NCBI GenBank assembly: GCA_034419075.1
Contig: DAOULR010000009.1
Coordinates: 90,962 to 154,961, forward strand
Length of the DNA: 64,000 nucleotides
Reading direction: 5' to 3'
Source of the DNA: E44-bin88 sp034419075
Lineage (GTDB): Bacteria > Chloroflexota > Dehalococcoidia > Dehalococcoidales > BS750m-G39
Made by a program: the position numbers and the translations under genes. Every line of letters starts with the position of its first letter. The first letter of the stretch is position 1. The notes beneath the pieces were generated by a model. That model ran no database searches, had not been told where the DNA came from, and worked only from the letters and a program-made list of their open reading frames with translations. Shown here piece by piece: positions 56,776-64,000 of the stretch.

Positions 56776-59700
56776 AGACTAATACTAAGATACTGCTTGC
56801 CTTTCCGCTCCTATTCTTTTCACTGCTTTACGCTTTCCTTTTCGGCGTGCCTGTCTCTGCCGATGACCCCATCACATTGCGAGTGGGCATATATGAAAAT
56901 AGCCCCAAAATCTTTACCGATGAAAACGGTGACGCGGCTGGCTTCTGGCCGGAAATCATAGCGTACATCGCTGATGAGGAAGGGTGGCAAATAGAGTATG
57001 TCCATGGCACCTGGTCAGAGAGCCTTGAAAGGTTGGGGAATAATGAAATAGATATAATGCCGGACGTTGCCTATACCGAGGAGAGGAGTAAGCTATACGA
57101 CTTTTCCAACGAGGCCGTCTATGTGAGCTGGTCAAGGGTTTATGCCAGAGAAGGGGTTGAAATAGAATCTATCCTTGACCTTGAGGGGAAAACCATAGCC
57201 GTATTGCAGGGTAGCGTTAATTATGAAGGGCCGGAAGGCATAGAAGTGCTTGTCCGTGAGTTTGACGTTGACTGTACTTTCCTTGAAGCGGACAGTTATA
57301 CCGAAGTCTTTGAGCTGATAGAAAGCGGGGAGGCCGATGCCGGGGTTGTTAGTAAGGACTTTGGTTATCAACACGAAGACGATTTTAATCTCGTAAAGAC
57401 CAGCATTGTTTTCCAGCCCAGCTCTCTTTATTTTGCTTTCCCCAAAGATTCAAGCCTGACGCCTTATCTCATCGGGCGCATTGATAGCCATATTCAGGCA
57501 TTAAAGGTGAATGAAGACTCCATATATTACCGGGCGCTGGAGAATTGGTTTGGAATAAAATTGGGCGAGAAATCTGTGTTCCCGGGATGGATTAAATGGT
57601 CGCTGATAGGTGTTGGAGGGCTGGCGCTTCTGCTTGGCGGAGGCAGTCTAATTCTGAGGTCCCAGGTTAGGGCCAGGACAAAAGAGCTTAAGGAGGAAAT
57701 TAGCCAGCGCCAGGAGGTGGAGGGGAGGGTAAGGCATCTTAACTTGGTGATGAAGGCTCTGCGGGGGGTTAATCAGCTCATGACGCGCGAGAAGGACAAA
57801 GAACGCATGATTCAGGAAGCCTGCGAAGTGCTGGTTGATACTCGCGGTTATGAGCGAGCCTGGATAGTCCTTGTGGACGAAAACAAAAGATCCGTCTCCG
57901 TCGCCAACGCTGGTTTAGGAAGCGAGTCCCCGGTTTTCTTGGAGCAGATGAAGTCGGGTAAATACCCTCAATGCGTCAAAGAGCTGTGGCGGCAGGACAG
58001 CCCTTTTCTCGGTTTGGATTGTCCCGGCGCTAAGCATAAAGGGTGTATCTTAGCCGAGGCACACAGCCGTCGAGGCGTCTACCGGTGCCGGCTGGAGGAT
58101 GACGGTAAAGTCTACGGCATTTTGGGGGTCACCCTGCCGTCCGAGATGTTTGCCGATGAGGAGGAAAAAGCCCTTTTCTTGGAGCTTGGTAATGACCTTG
58201 CCTTTGCCCTGAAGAATATTGAGGAGGAGGAAAAGCGCAAGCGGGCGGAGGAGGCACTGCGGGAAAGCGAAGTCTTTCGGTCTGGGCTGTTGACTAATTC
58301 CCCCACTCCGATAAACGTCATTAACCCCGATGGTTCAATTAGATACGTAAGTCCGGCACTGGAGAAGCTGACCGGTTTTTCGGCCGAAGAGCTTATCGGA
58401 CAGAAACCTCCCTACCCCTACTGGCCGAAAGAAGAAGTCGATGAAATCATGAAGGGCTTTAAGAAAGCTATGCGGCAGGGAAGTGACAGAATAGAGGAGC
58501 CTTACCAGAATAAGAACGGGGAGAGATTCTGGGTGGAGATAACCTCTACGCCGGTAAAAAAGGACGGAAAGTTCCAGCATCTCCTGGCCAGCTGGGTTGA
58601 TATCACCAAGCGCAAGAAGGCTGAGGAGGAAATAGCTGGGCTGGCGAAGTTCCCGAATGAAAACCCCGCCTCGGTGATGCGGATTGCCCGGGACGGGACC
58701 GTCCTCTATGCGAATAAGCCTGCTTTGGCCTTATTAAATGAGTGGAAGAGCCAAGTTGGCCAGCTACTGCCCAAATACTGGCGTGAATTTGCCTTAAATG
58801 TTCTCAACTCCGGTAAAAGAAAAGATGTTGAAGTGAACGTTGGGAAGAGGATATTTACGGTGACATTCGCCCCTATAGCCGGCGAGGACTACCTTAACCT
58901 ATACGGCCTCGATATCACCGAGCGCAAGCAGGCGGAGGGGGCGCTGCGGGAGAGCGAGGCCAGATACCGGGCGGTCATTGAGGGAGCGCACGATATGATA
59001 CAGAGTGTCGGCCTCGATGGCCGCATCATCTTCGTCAACAAGTCCTGGCGGGATACGCTGGGTTACACCGAAGCCGAACTGTCGAGCCTGAACTTGTTTG
59101 ACATTATTCACCCCGACTCCCGGGCACACTGCCGGGAATTGATGGCCGAGGTTACTAAGGGAAAGCCTGTCCAAGACATAGAGGCCGCTTTCTTGACCAA
59201 GGATGGCCGCAAGATTCTGGTGGAAGGAAATGCCGCGCCGCGTTATATTGGGGACAGGGTGGTGGCCACTCAGGGCGTCTTCCGCGATGTTACCGAGACT
59301 AAGCTAAAAGAGATGGAATACCAGAATATTCTCCAGACTACCACCGACGGTTTCTGGATTGTGGATAGCGCGGGGCGCTTTCTGGATGTGAATAATGCCT
59401 ATTGCGCTCTCATTGGCTACAGCCGCGAAGAGTTGCTGAATATGAGCATTAAGGATATCGAGGCTGTGGAGAAGCCGGAAGAAACAGCCCGGCGTATCCG
59501 TCAGATTATTAAGACCGGGCATGGCCGTTTTGAGACGCGTCATAGATGTAAGGATGGCAGCATCGTGGACATTGAAGTAAGTACCACTTATGCTGGTGCT
59601 GGCGATGGCCGTCTCTTTGTGTTCATTCGTGATATCACCGAGCGCAAGCGGGCGGAGGATGCCTTGCGAAAGTCGGAAGAGAAGTTTTACAAGGCTTTTT

Positions 59701-61493
59701 ATTCCAGCCCTAATGCCATGGCCCTAACCACATCAAAGGAAGGTAGATTTCTGGAGGTAAACGATGGCTTCCTGCGCTTAAACGGCTTCAGCCGGGAAGA
59801 GGTGATTGGCCGTACCTCCAAGGAGCTGGGGATATGGGTCAACCCTAAGGACCGTGTCCGTATAGTGAGGATAATGCGGGAAAAGGGCCGGGTCGCTGAT
59901 GAGGAGTATAAATCCCGCACCAAGTCGGGCGAGATACACACCATGCTTTTCTCCGCCGAGCCCATCGAAATTGCCGGCGAGAGCTGTATGATATCTTCGG
60001 CGACCGATATTACCGAGCGCAAGCTGGCGGATGAAAAGCTTAGAGATGAAGCCACCCGGCACCACATCCTTATTGACGAGTCCAGCGATGGCATCGTTGT
60101 CCTTGACGAGAAGGGCAAGGTGTATGAGGCCAACAAGCGCTTTGCCGAGATGCTTGGCTACACCCCTGAGGAAGTCCGCGAGCTCAACGTCTGGGACTGG
60201 GAGTTTCAATTTCCACCAGAACAGGTCGCTGAGATGATACGGACTGTTGACGAAACCGGCGACCACTTCGAGACAAAACACCGCCGCAAGGATGGCACCA
60301 CCTATGACGTTGAAATCAGCACCAACGGGGTCATTTATGCGGGGCAGAAGCTCATCTTCTGCGTCTGCCGGGACATCACCGCGCGCAAGCAGGCGGAGGC
60401 GGCGCTACGCCAATCGGAGGAAAAACTACGTGTCATACTTGAATCTATCCCGCAGGGCGTTACAGTCACTGACTTGGATGGCAAAATCCTAGAGGTTAAC
60501 AATGCTGTCCTTCGATTGCATGGCTATAATACGAGGCAGGAACTAATCGGACGAAACGCCTTTGAATTCATCGCTAAGGAAGGCCATGCCCGAGCTAGGG
60601 ATAATCTAAAAGAGACACTCGAGACTGGGCGCAGTGGAGCGATTGAGTATACCTTTATCAGAAAGGATGGCACTACCTTCCCCGCTCAGCTCAGTGCTGC
60701 CCTCATACAGGATGAGTCGGCTAAGCCGATAGGATTTGTTGCTGTCACTGAAGACATCACCGAGCGCCGAAAGATGCAGGAACAGCTGGTTATTACCGAC
60801 CGTCTGGCTTCGGTCGGCGAGCTGGCCGCAGGTATCGCCCACGAGCTGAATAACCCGCTGACGGGAGTCATTGGCTTTTCCCAGCTGCTCATGAGCAAGG
60901 AGATGCCGAAAGACATTAAGGAGGATGTTGAGGTGGTCTACAATGAAGCCCAGCGCACCTCTCAGGTGGTGAAGAACCTGCTCACCTTCGCCCGCAAACA
61001 CAGCGCCATCAAGGAGAAGGTGAATATAAACGACGTTATCAATAAGGTGCTGGAGCTGCGTTCCTACGAGCAGAACCTGGAAAATATCACCGTCGATGCC
61101 CGCCTTGACTCTGACCTGCCCGAGGTTATGGGTGACTATTTCCAGCTGCAGCAGGTATTCCTTAATATTGTCATCAATGCCGAGTACTTCATGAAGGAAG
61201 CCCATCATAAAGGCAAGCTGACCATCACTACGGAAAAGGTGGGCAAAAAGATAAGGGTTTCCTTTGCTGATGACGGGCCCGGTATTGCCAAGGACGACCT
61301 GGGGCACATCTTCGACCCCTTCTTTACCACCAAGGAGGTGGGCCGGGGGACGGGGCTGGGCTTAAGTATCTGTCACGGCATAGTTACCGAGCACGGCGGC
61401 CGGATATACGTAGAAAGCGAGCTGGGCAAGGGTGCCACCTTTATCGTGGAACTACCTATTGGCGCCGCTGAGCGGAAAGGGGGTGCGGCATGA
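56772..61493 (+). CDS. Hybrid-input multi-PAS sensor histidine kinase
   Basis: 1573 aa. Order: signal/membrane helix (about 8-28), periplasmic SBP_bac_3 solute-binding domain (about 35-270, with LRVGIYENSPKIF and DIMPDVAYTEERSK), second helix (280-305), GAF-like domain with several cysteines (about 345-490), seven PAS/PAC modules (about 500-1335), HisKA (GELAAGIAHELNNPLTG, H1357) and HATPase_c (DDGPGIAKDDLGHIFDPFF; GRGTGLGLSICHG). The GAF part has CVKELW, GLDCPGAKHKGCI and VYRCRL, which may bind a cofactor. The start is at MKTNTK; a GTG 39 bases upstream is also in frame. The solute-binding domain implies sensing of a small molecule outside the cell, and the many PAS modules imply redox or ligand integration. 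It forms an operon with two response regulators (4-base overlaps). Confidence 0.92.
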   Translation: MKTNTKILLAFPLLFFSLLYAFLFGVPVSADDPITLRVGIYENSPKIFTDENGDAAGFWPEIIAYIADEEGWQIEYVHGTWSESLERLGNNEIDIMPDVAYTEERSKLYDFSNEAVYVSWSRVYAREGVEIESILDLEGKTIAVLQGSVNYEGPEGIEVLVREFDVDCTFLEADSYTEVFELIESGEADAGVVSKDFGYQHEDDFNLVKTSIVFQPSSLYFAFPKDSSLTPYLIGRIDSHIQALKVNEDSIYYRALENWFGIKLGEKSVFPGWIKWSLIGVGGLALLLGGGSLILRSQVRARTKELKEEISQRQEVEGRVRHLNLVMKALRGVNQLMTREKDKERMIQEACEVLVDTRGYERAWIVLVDENKRSVSVANAGLGSESPVFLEQMKSGKYPQCVKELWRQDSPFLGLDCPGAKHKGCILAEAHSRRGVYRCRLEDDGKVYGILGVTLPSEMFADEEEKALFLELGNDLAFALKNIEEEEKRKRAEEALRESEVFRSGLLTNSPTPINVINPDGSIRYVSPALEKLTGFSAEELIGQKPPYPYWPKEEVDEIMKGFKKAMRQGSDRIEEPYQNKNGERFWVEITSTPVKKDGKFQHLLASWVDITKRKKAEEEIAGLAKFPNENPASVMRIARDGTVLYANKPALALLNEWKSQVGQLLPKYWREFALNVLNSGKRKDVEVNVGKRIFTVTFAPIAGEDYLNLYGLDITERKQAEGALRESEARYRAVIEGAHDMIQSVGLDGRIIFVNKSWRDTLGYTEAELSSLNLFDIIHPDSRAHCRELMAEVTKGKPVQDIEAAFLTKDGRKILVEGNAAPRYIGDRVVATQGVFRDVTETKLKEMEYQNILQTTTDGFWIVDSAGRFLDVNNAYCALIGYSREELLNMSIKDIEAVEKPEETARRIRQIIKTGHGRFETRHRCKDGSIVDIEVSTTYAGAGDGRLFVFIRDITERKRAEDALRKSEEKFYKAFYSSPNAMALTTSKEGRFLEVNDGFLRLNGFSREEVIGRTSKELGIWVNPKDRVRIVRIMREKGRVADEEYKSRTKSGEIHTMLFSAEPIEIAGESCMISSATDITERKLADEKLRDEATRHHILIDESSDGIVVLDEKGKVYEANKRFAEMLGYTPEEVRELNVWDWEFQFPPEQVAEMIRTVDETGDHFETKHRRKDGTTYDVEISTNGVIYAGQKLIFCVCRDITARKQAEAALRQSEEKLRVILESIPQGVTVTDLDGKILEVNNAVLRLHGYNTRQELIGRNAFEFIAKEGHARARDNLKETLETGRSGAIEYTFIRKDGTTFPAQLSAALIQDESAKPIGFVAVTEDITERRKMQEQLVITDRLASVGELAAGIAHELNNPLTGVIGFSQLLMSKEMPKDIKEDVEVVYNEAQRTSQVVKNLLTFARKHSAIKEKVNINDVINKVLELRSYEQNLENITVDARLDSDLPEVMGDYFQLQQVFLNIVINAEYFMKEAHHKGKLTITTEKVGKKIRVSFADDGPGIAKDDLGHIFDPFFTTKEVGRGTGLGLSICHGIVTEHGGRIYVESELGKGATFIVELPIGAAERKGGAA

Positions 61494-61885
61494 AAAAACC
61501 TGGTGCCAGCGCCGGCAGAGTGCTGGTGGTCGAAGACGAACCCTCAATCAGCCAGATATGCTTAAGAACGCTTAGTGGGGAGGGGTTTGAGGTAGATGCC
61601 GTCGAAAACGGGGCTGAGGCTCAGGAGAAGCTGAAGGCAAAGGACTATGACATTTGCCTTATTGATATCATGACTCCGGTGATGGACGGTAAGCGGCTTT
61701 TCCGCTGGATAGGGGAAGAGCGCCCCGAACTGGTGACGGCGGTGATATTTACCACCGGCGATTCGATAAACCCGGATACCAGAATTTTCCTGGAACGGGC
61801 GGCCCGCCCGTTACTACCCAAACCATTCACTCTGGAGGAGCTGAAAACCGTGGTCAGGGAAACCTTGAGTCAGGCGGTAAAATGA
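61490..61885 (+). CDS. Single-domain response regulator
   Basis: 131 aa, receiver only. Acidic pocket VVEDE, phospho-acceptor D59 in LIDIMTPVMDG, T/S in FTTGD and the lysine in LPKPF. No output domain, so it probably relays phosphate or acts by protein contact. It overlaps both neighbours by 4 bases (ATGA). Confidence 0.92.
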   Translation: MKKPGASAGRVLVVEDEPSISQICLRTLSGEGFEVDAVENGAEAQEKLKAKDYDICLIDIMTPVMDGKRLFRWIGEERPELVTAVIFTTGDSINPDTRIFLERAARPLLPKPFTLEELKTVVRETLSQAVK

Positions 61886-62898
61886 CCAGAAAAAAGGGGG
61901 AAATACTGCTCGTTGACGATGAGGATATGATAAGGCGGCTGCTTGAGCAGAAGCTTTCGGCCGAAGGCTACCGCTGCCAGCAGGCGGCTAACGCCGAGCA
62001 GGCGCTGATAAAGCTCAAAGAGGCCCCGGTTGAGATGGTTATTCTGGATATAAAGATGCCGGGGAAGTCGGGGGTGGAACTGTTGCCCGAGATAAAGGCC
62101 AAATATCCCGATACGGCCGTGATTATGGCCACCGCTGTATCCGATGCCAGCATCGCCATCAACTGCATGAAGGCGGGGGCCTATGATTACGTCACCAAGC
62201 CCTTTAACCTGGATGAGGTCAGCTTGGGTGTGGAAAGGGCGCTGGAGATGAGGCGGCTAGAGCTTGAGAACCGCGACTACCAGCTGCACCTGGAACAGAA
62301 GGTGGACGAGCAGGCCCAGAAAATCCGCGCCTCGTTTTTTAACGCCGTAACCGCTCTGGCCTATGCCCTTGAGGCCAAGGATGTCTATACCAGCGGCCAT
62401 TCTCAGCGGGTGACGGAAATATCGGTAGCCATCGCCGAGCACCTTAAGCTGCCCAAGGAGACTATCGAGAAGATACGGCTGGCGGGGCTGGTCCACGATA
62501 TCGGCAAGATTGGGGTGAGGGAGGTGGTGCTGAATAAGCCGGGCAGCCTCACTGACGAAGAGTACGAGCACGTACGCCAGCACAGCGAGACTGGAGAGCG
62601 CATACTGAAGCCCATCGTGGACGATAAGGAAATCCTAAAGGCAGTCCGCAATCACCACGAGCGCTATGACGGCGCTGGCTATCCCGACGGGCTAAGGGGC
62701 GAGCAGGTACCCTTGCTTGCCCGAATTATCGCCGTGGCCGATACCTTTGACGCCATGACCTCGGAGCGCCCTTACCGTAAGGCTTTGTCTAAAGAGGCGG
62801 CCTGCGCCGAGGTGGAGCGTTGTCGGGGCACCCAGTTCGACCCCGAGGCAGCCGACGCCTTCCTGGAGCTCTGGAGGGTGGCGACTAAGAGCGGTTAA
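61882..62898 (+). CDS. Response regulator with HD-GYP domain (c-di-GMP phosphodiesterase)
   Basis: 338 aa. Receiver domain with phospho-acceptor D56 (VILDIKMPGKSG), a helical linker, then HD-GYP with VHDIGKIG (H205, D206), HHERYDGAGYPDG and LARIIAVADTFDAMTSERPYR. Intact HD-GYP domains break down cyclic di-GMP, so the kinase operon would control second-messenger levels. No GGDEF partner is in the window. Confidence 0.94.
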   Translation: MTRKKGEILLVDDEDMIRRLLEQKLSAEGYRCQQAANAEQALIKLKEAPVEMVILDIKMPGKSGVELLPEIKAKYPDTAVIMATAVSDASIAINCMKAGAYDYVTKPFNLDEVSLGVERALEMRRLELENRDYQLHLEQKVDEQAQKIRASFFNAVTALAYALEAKDVYTSGHSQRVTEISVAIAEHLKLPKETIEKIRLAGLVHDIGKIGVREVVLNKPGSLTDEEYEHVRQHSETGERILKPIVDDKEILKAVRNHHERYDGAGYPDGLRGEQVPLLARIIAVADTFDAMTSERPYRKALSKEAACAEVERCRGTQFDPEAADAFLELWRVATKSG

Positions 62899-62916
62899 AA
62901 GGTAGCGGATACCAAG

Positions 62917-63315
62917 ATGAGCAAAAGGATTTTTTTAGCTGTCTGTTTCCTTGCGATTTCTATGATGCTTCCGGTGTCCGTAGGATGTGACAGTGGTCCC
63001 ACCATAGCTTACGAGAATCACACATCGAGTACCGTGTGGATAAATGTGGATATAGTGGCGCATGAATTCACAGGCCCGTACACACCTCGGGAAGAGATAT
63101 CGAATAATGGCCCAATCCTACCGGGCGAGAACGGAAGTTTCGTCTACTTCGAAATACCAATGGGCCGCGAAGTCGGTGAGCAAGTTGGGAAGTACGTTAT
63201 CTCGGCTATCGTTAAGGAAGGCGATGATACGGTAGGGACGGTTATCTGGCAGAGGATTTACACTTGGACTGAACTTGACAATATGGGCTGGGAAGTAGTC
63301 ATCGAGTTGGAGTGA
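62917..63315 (+). CDS. Predicted lipoprotein, unknown
   Basis: 132 aa. Signal peptide with lipobox (CFLAISMMLPVSVGC, Cys about 24), then a beta-rich domain (TVWINVDIVAHEFTGPY). AT-richer than its neighbours. It follows the HD-GYP gene by 18 bases, so it may belong to that operon as an extracellular partner of the sensor, but no evidence ties it there. Confidence 0.72.
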   Translation: MSKRIFLAVCFLAISMMLPVSVGCDSGPTIAYENHTSSTVWINVDIVAHEFTGPYTPREEISNNGPILPGENGSFVYFEIPMGREVGEQVGKYVISAIVKEGDDTVGTVIWQRIYTWTELDNMGWEVVIELE

Positions 63316-63377
63316 CTTTAGTCCTGCTCCCAAATTCCGCCTCACCATAAAAAAGTTCACCGGCCAGCTACAAAAAA

Positions 63378-63453
63378 TGGCAGGAGTGGCAGGATTCGAA
63401 CCCGCGACCTGCGGTTTTGGAGACCGCTGCTCTTCCAGCTGAGCTACACTCCT
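63378..63453 (-). tRNA. tRNA-Trp (anticodon CCA)
   Basis: 76 nt, encoded CCA. Acceptor AGGAGTG/CACTCCT, anticodon stem-loop GCGGT-CTCCAAA-ACCGC, T arm GCGGG-TTCGAAT-CCTGC (one non-Watson-Crick pair). Confidence 0.95.
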
Positions 63454-63495
63454 AAAGCACTGAATATATTATCACAATTCTGTGTAGAAATTAAG

Positions 63496-63571
63496 TGGTA
63501 CCCCTGGCGCGACTCGAACGCGCGACACACGGTTTAGGAAACCGTTGCTCTATCCACTGAGCTAAAGAGGT
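63496..63571 (-). tRNA. tRNA-Arg (anticodon CCU)
   Basis: 76 nt, encoded CCA. Anticodon stem-loop ACGGT-TTCCTAA-ACCGT, T arm GCGCG-TTCGAGT-CGCGC. Acceptor ACCTCTT/CAGGGGT has a mismatch at the last pair (7-66). Confidence 0.92.
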
Positions 63572-63606
63572 GAAGGCCGGTAATGGGGGACTATGGCTAA
63601 GCACAA

Positions 63607-64000
63607 TCAGCAATTATCATCGCGGCAATCATCACCGCAAAAACATGTTTTGCCAATAGCATTGTTCTCTAATGTGTTGTTCGCACATCTTGGGGAGGAT
63701 TTTAAACAATATATCCCATATGTACCGCTTTCCAGGATATGGTTAGATTCGATTGTTGCATTTGAAGATTCGAGATGAACGCCACTGCTAACGCTTTTCC
63801 GAATCTCGTTTTTTTTAATGCTCACTTTGGAAGAGTTGAGGAGGGTTATGTTATGGTCGCCACTATCGGTGACGGTATTATTTTCTACGGTAATATAATA
63901 AAGTACGGCATTCCTGATATACATCCCGTCATCGCCACTCTTTCGGATCTCATTGCCGATAATATCCACAACGCCAGGTTCGAGTAGGACGATGCCACAA
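63607..64000 (-). CDS. Parallel beta-helix (right-handed) repeat protein, 3' part
   Basis: The frame is open to the window edge, so the N terminus is missing. About 131 codons are visible. Repeating units of about 22 residues end in short turns (IIGNEIRKSGDDGMYI; VENNTVTDSGDHNITL; IKKNEIRKSVSSGVHL; IESNHILESGTYGIYC), the pattern of NosD/pectate-lyase-like right-handed beta helices. The C terminus is cysteine-rich (CFCGDDCRDDNC). Probably an exported, surface or sugar-binding protein. AT-rich. Confidence 0.8.
   Translation of the reverse strand, partial: CGIVLLEPGVVDIIGNEIRKSGDDGMYIRNAVLYYITVENNTVTDSGDHNITLLNSSKVSIKKNEIRKSVSSGVHLESSNATIESNHILESGTYGIYCLKSSPRCANNTLENNAIGKTCFCGDDCRDDNC

Overview
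The window reads as a piece of chromosome from a GC-rich (coding regions about 58-60% by eye), probably strictly anaerobic bacterium, most likely a member of the Dehalococcoidia (Chloroflexota). The basis is gene content: a K+-independent membrane pyrophosphatase, a membrane-anchored HdrD-like iron-sulfur oxidoreductase, TIGR03960 radical SAM, DUF1847, TIGR04076 and DUF763 proteins, two plsY genes, a homocitrate/Re-citrate synthase-like enzyme and the recA-recX-rny-ymdB order. No rRNA or taxonomic marker settles it, so this is inference.

Layout. 1-7602: end of lysC, a TPR protein, gyrA, a short-chain dehydrogenase, then a radical SAM protein and a DUF1847 protein on the minus strand. 7681-14393: an AT-richer accessory island inside a dispersed intergenic repeat. 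It carries a membrane protein, a SWIM-finger DDE transposase, a small HTH protein, a one-polypeptide restriction-modification enzyme and three small proteins. 14443-24986: HIT protein, tRNA-Glu, VTT-family and MFS membrane proteins, hppA, dCMP deaminase, argC with a K+ channel protein, a homocitrate synthase-like enzyme, trmO and a HhH-GPD glycosylase. 25266-29103: acyl-CoA operon (two crotonases, a sirtuin, an acyl-CoA ligase). 29100-37639: minus-strand Fe-S oxidoreductase, membrane proteins, plsY, PHP phosphoesterase, ymdB, rny, recX and recA. 37728-38581: a second small insertion in the same type of repeat. 38665-46779: amidohydrolase, DUF763, a sulfite oxidase-fold protein, a Lit/DUF1461-like membrane protein and dnaE. 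46795-55899: radC, a chagasin-like lipoprotein, ogt, small membrane proteins, hpf, comF, thpR, an amidohydrolase, rplY, split transketolase and a second plsY. 55914-56348: a minus-strand cluster of four tRNAs (Leu, Gly, Cys, Leu). 56671-63315: a very large multi-PAS sensor kinase with two response regulators. The window ends with tRNA-Trp, tRNA-Arg and the end of a beta-helix protein.

Main discovery. A degenerate intergenic repeat occurs five times. Three copies (17222-17462 minus, 25012-25197 plus, 43058-43208 plus) are continuous through a palindromic CCTTAAA(A)GG. The other two (at 7681-14393 and 37728-38581) are split at exactly that point, and each insertion is bounded by a duplicated CCTTAAAGGG and by inverted ends of the form GGGGC(C/T)TTG(T/C)(T/C). 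The two insertions carry different cargo (about 6.5 kb with a restriction-modification system; about 0.6 kb with one membrane protein). They share subterminal motif arrays with a CAAAAGTC-like core, and the first cargo gene of each has a matching promoter and leader (GGGTGTATAAT, 32 nt, start codon, with GGGGGAYAAAGCTATG). Together this looks like a family of site-specific, cargo-carrying mobile units that use a host repeat as landing pad. The intact repeat copies in the same window serve as empty sites.

Other signals: a recurrent extended -10 promoter (TGCTAWWAT), several apparently leaderless genes, a Gram-positive-type SOS box over the recA -35, a mirrored divergent promoter pair inside the island, and matching 3'-trailer hairpins in the tRNA cluster.
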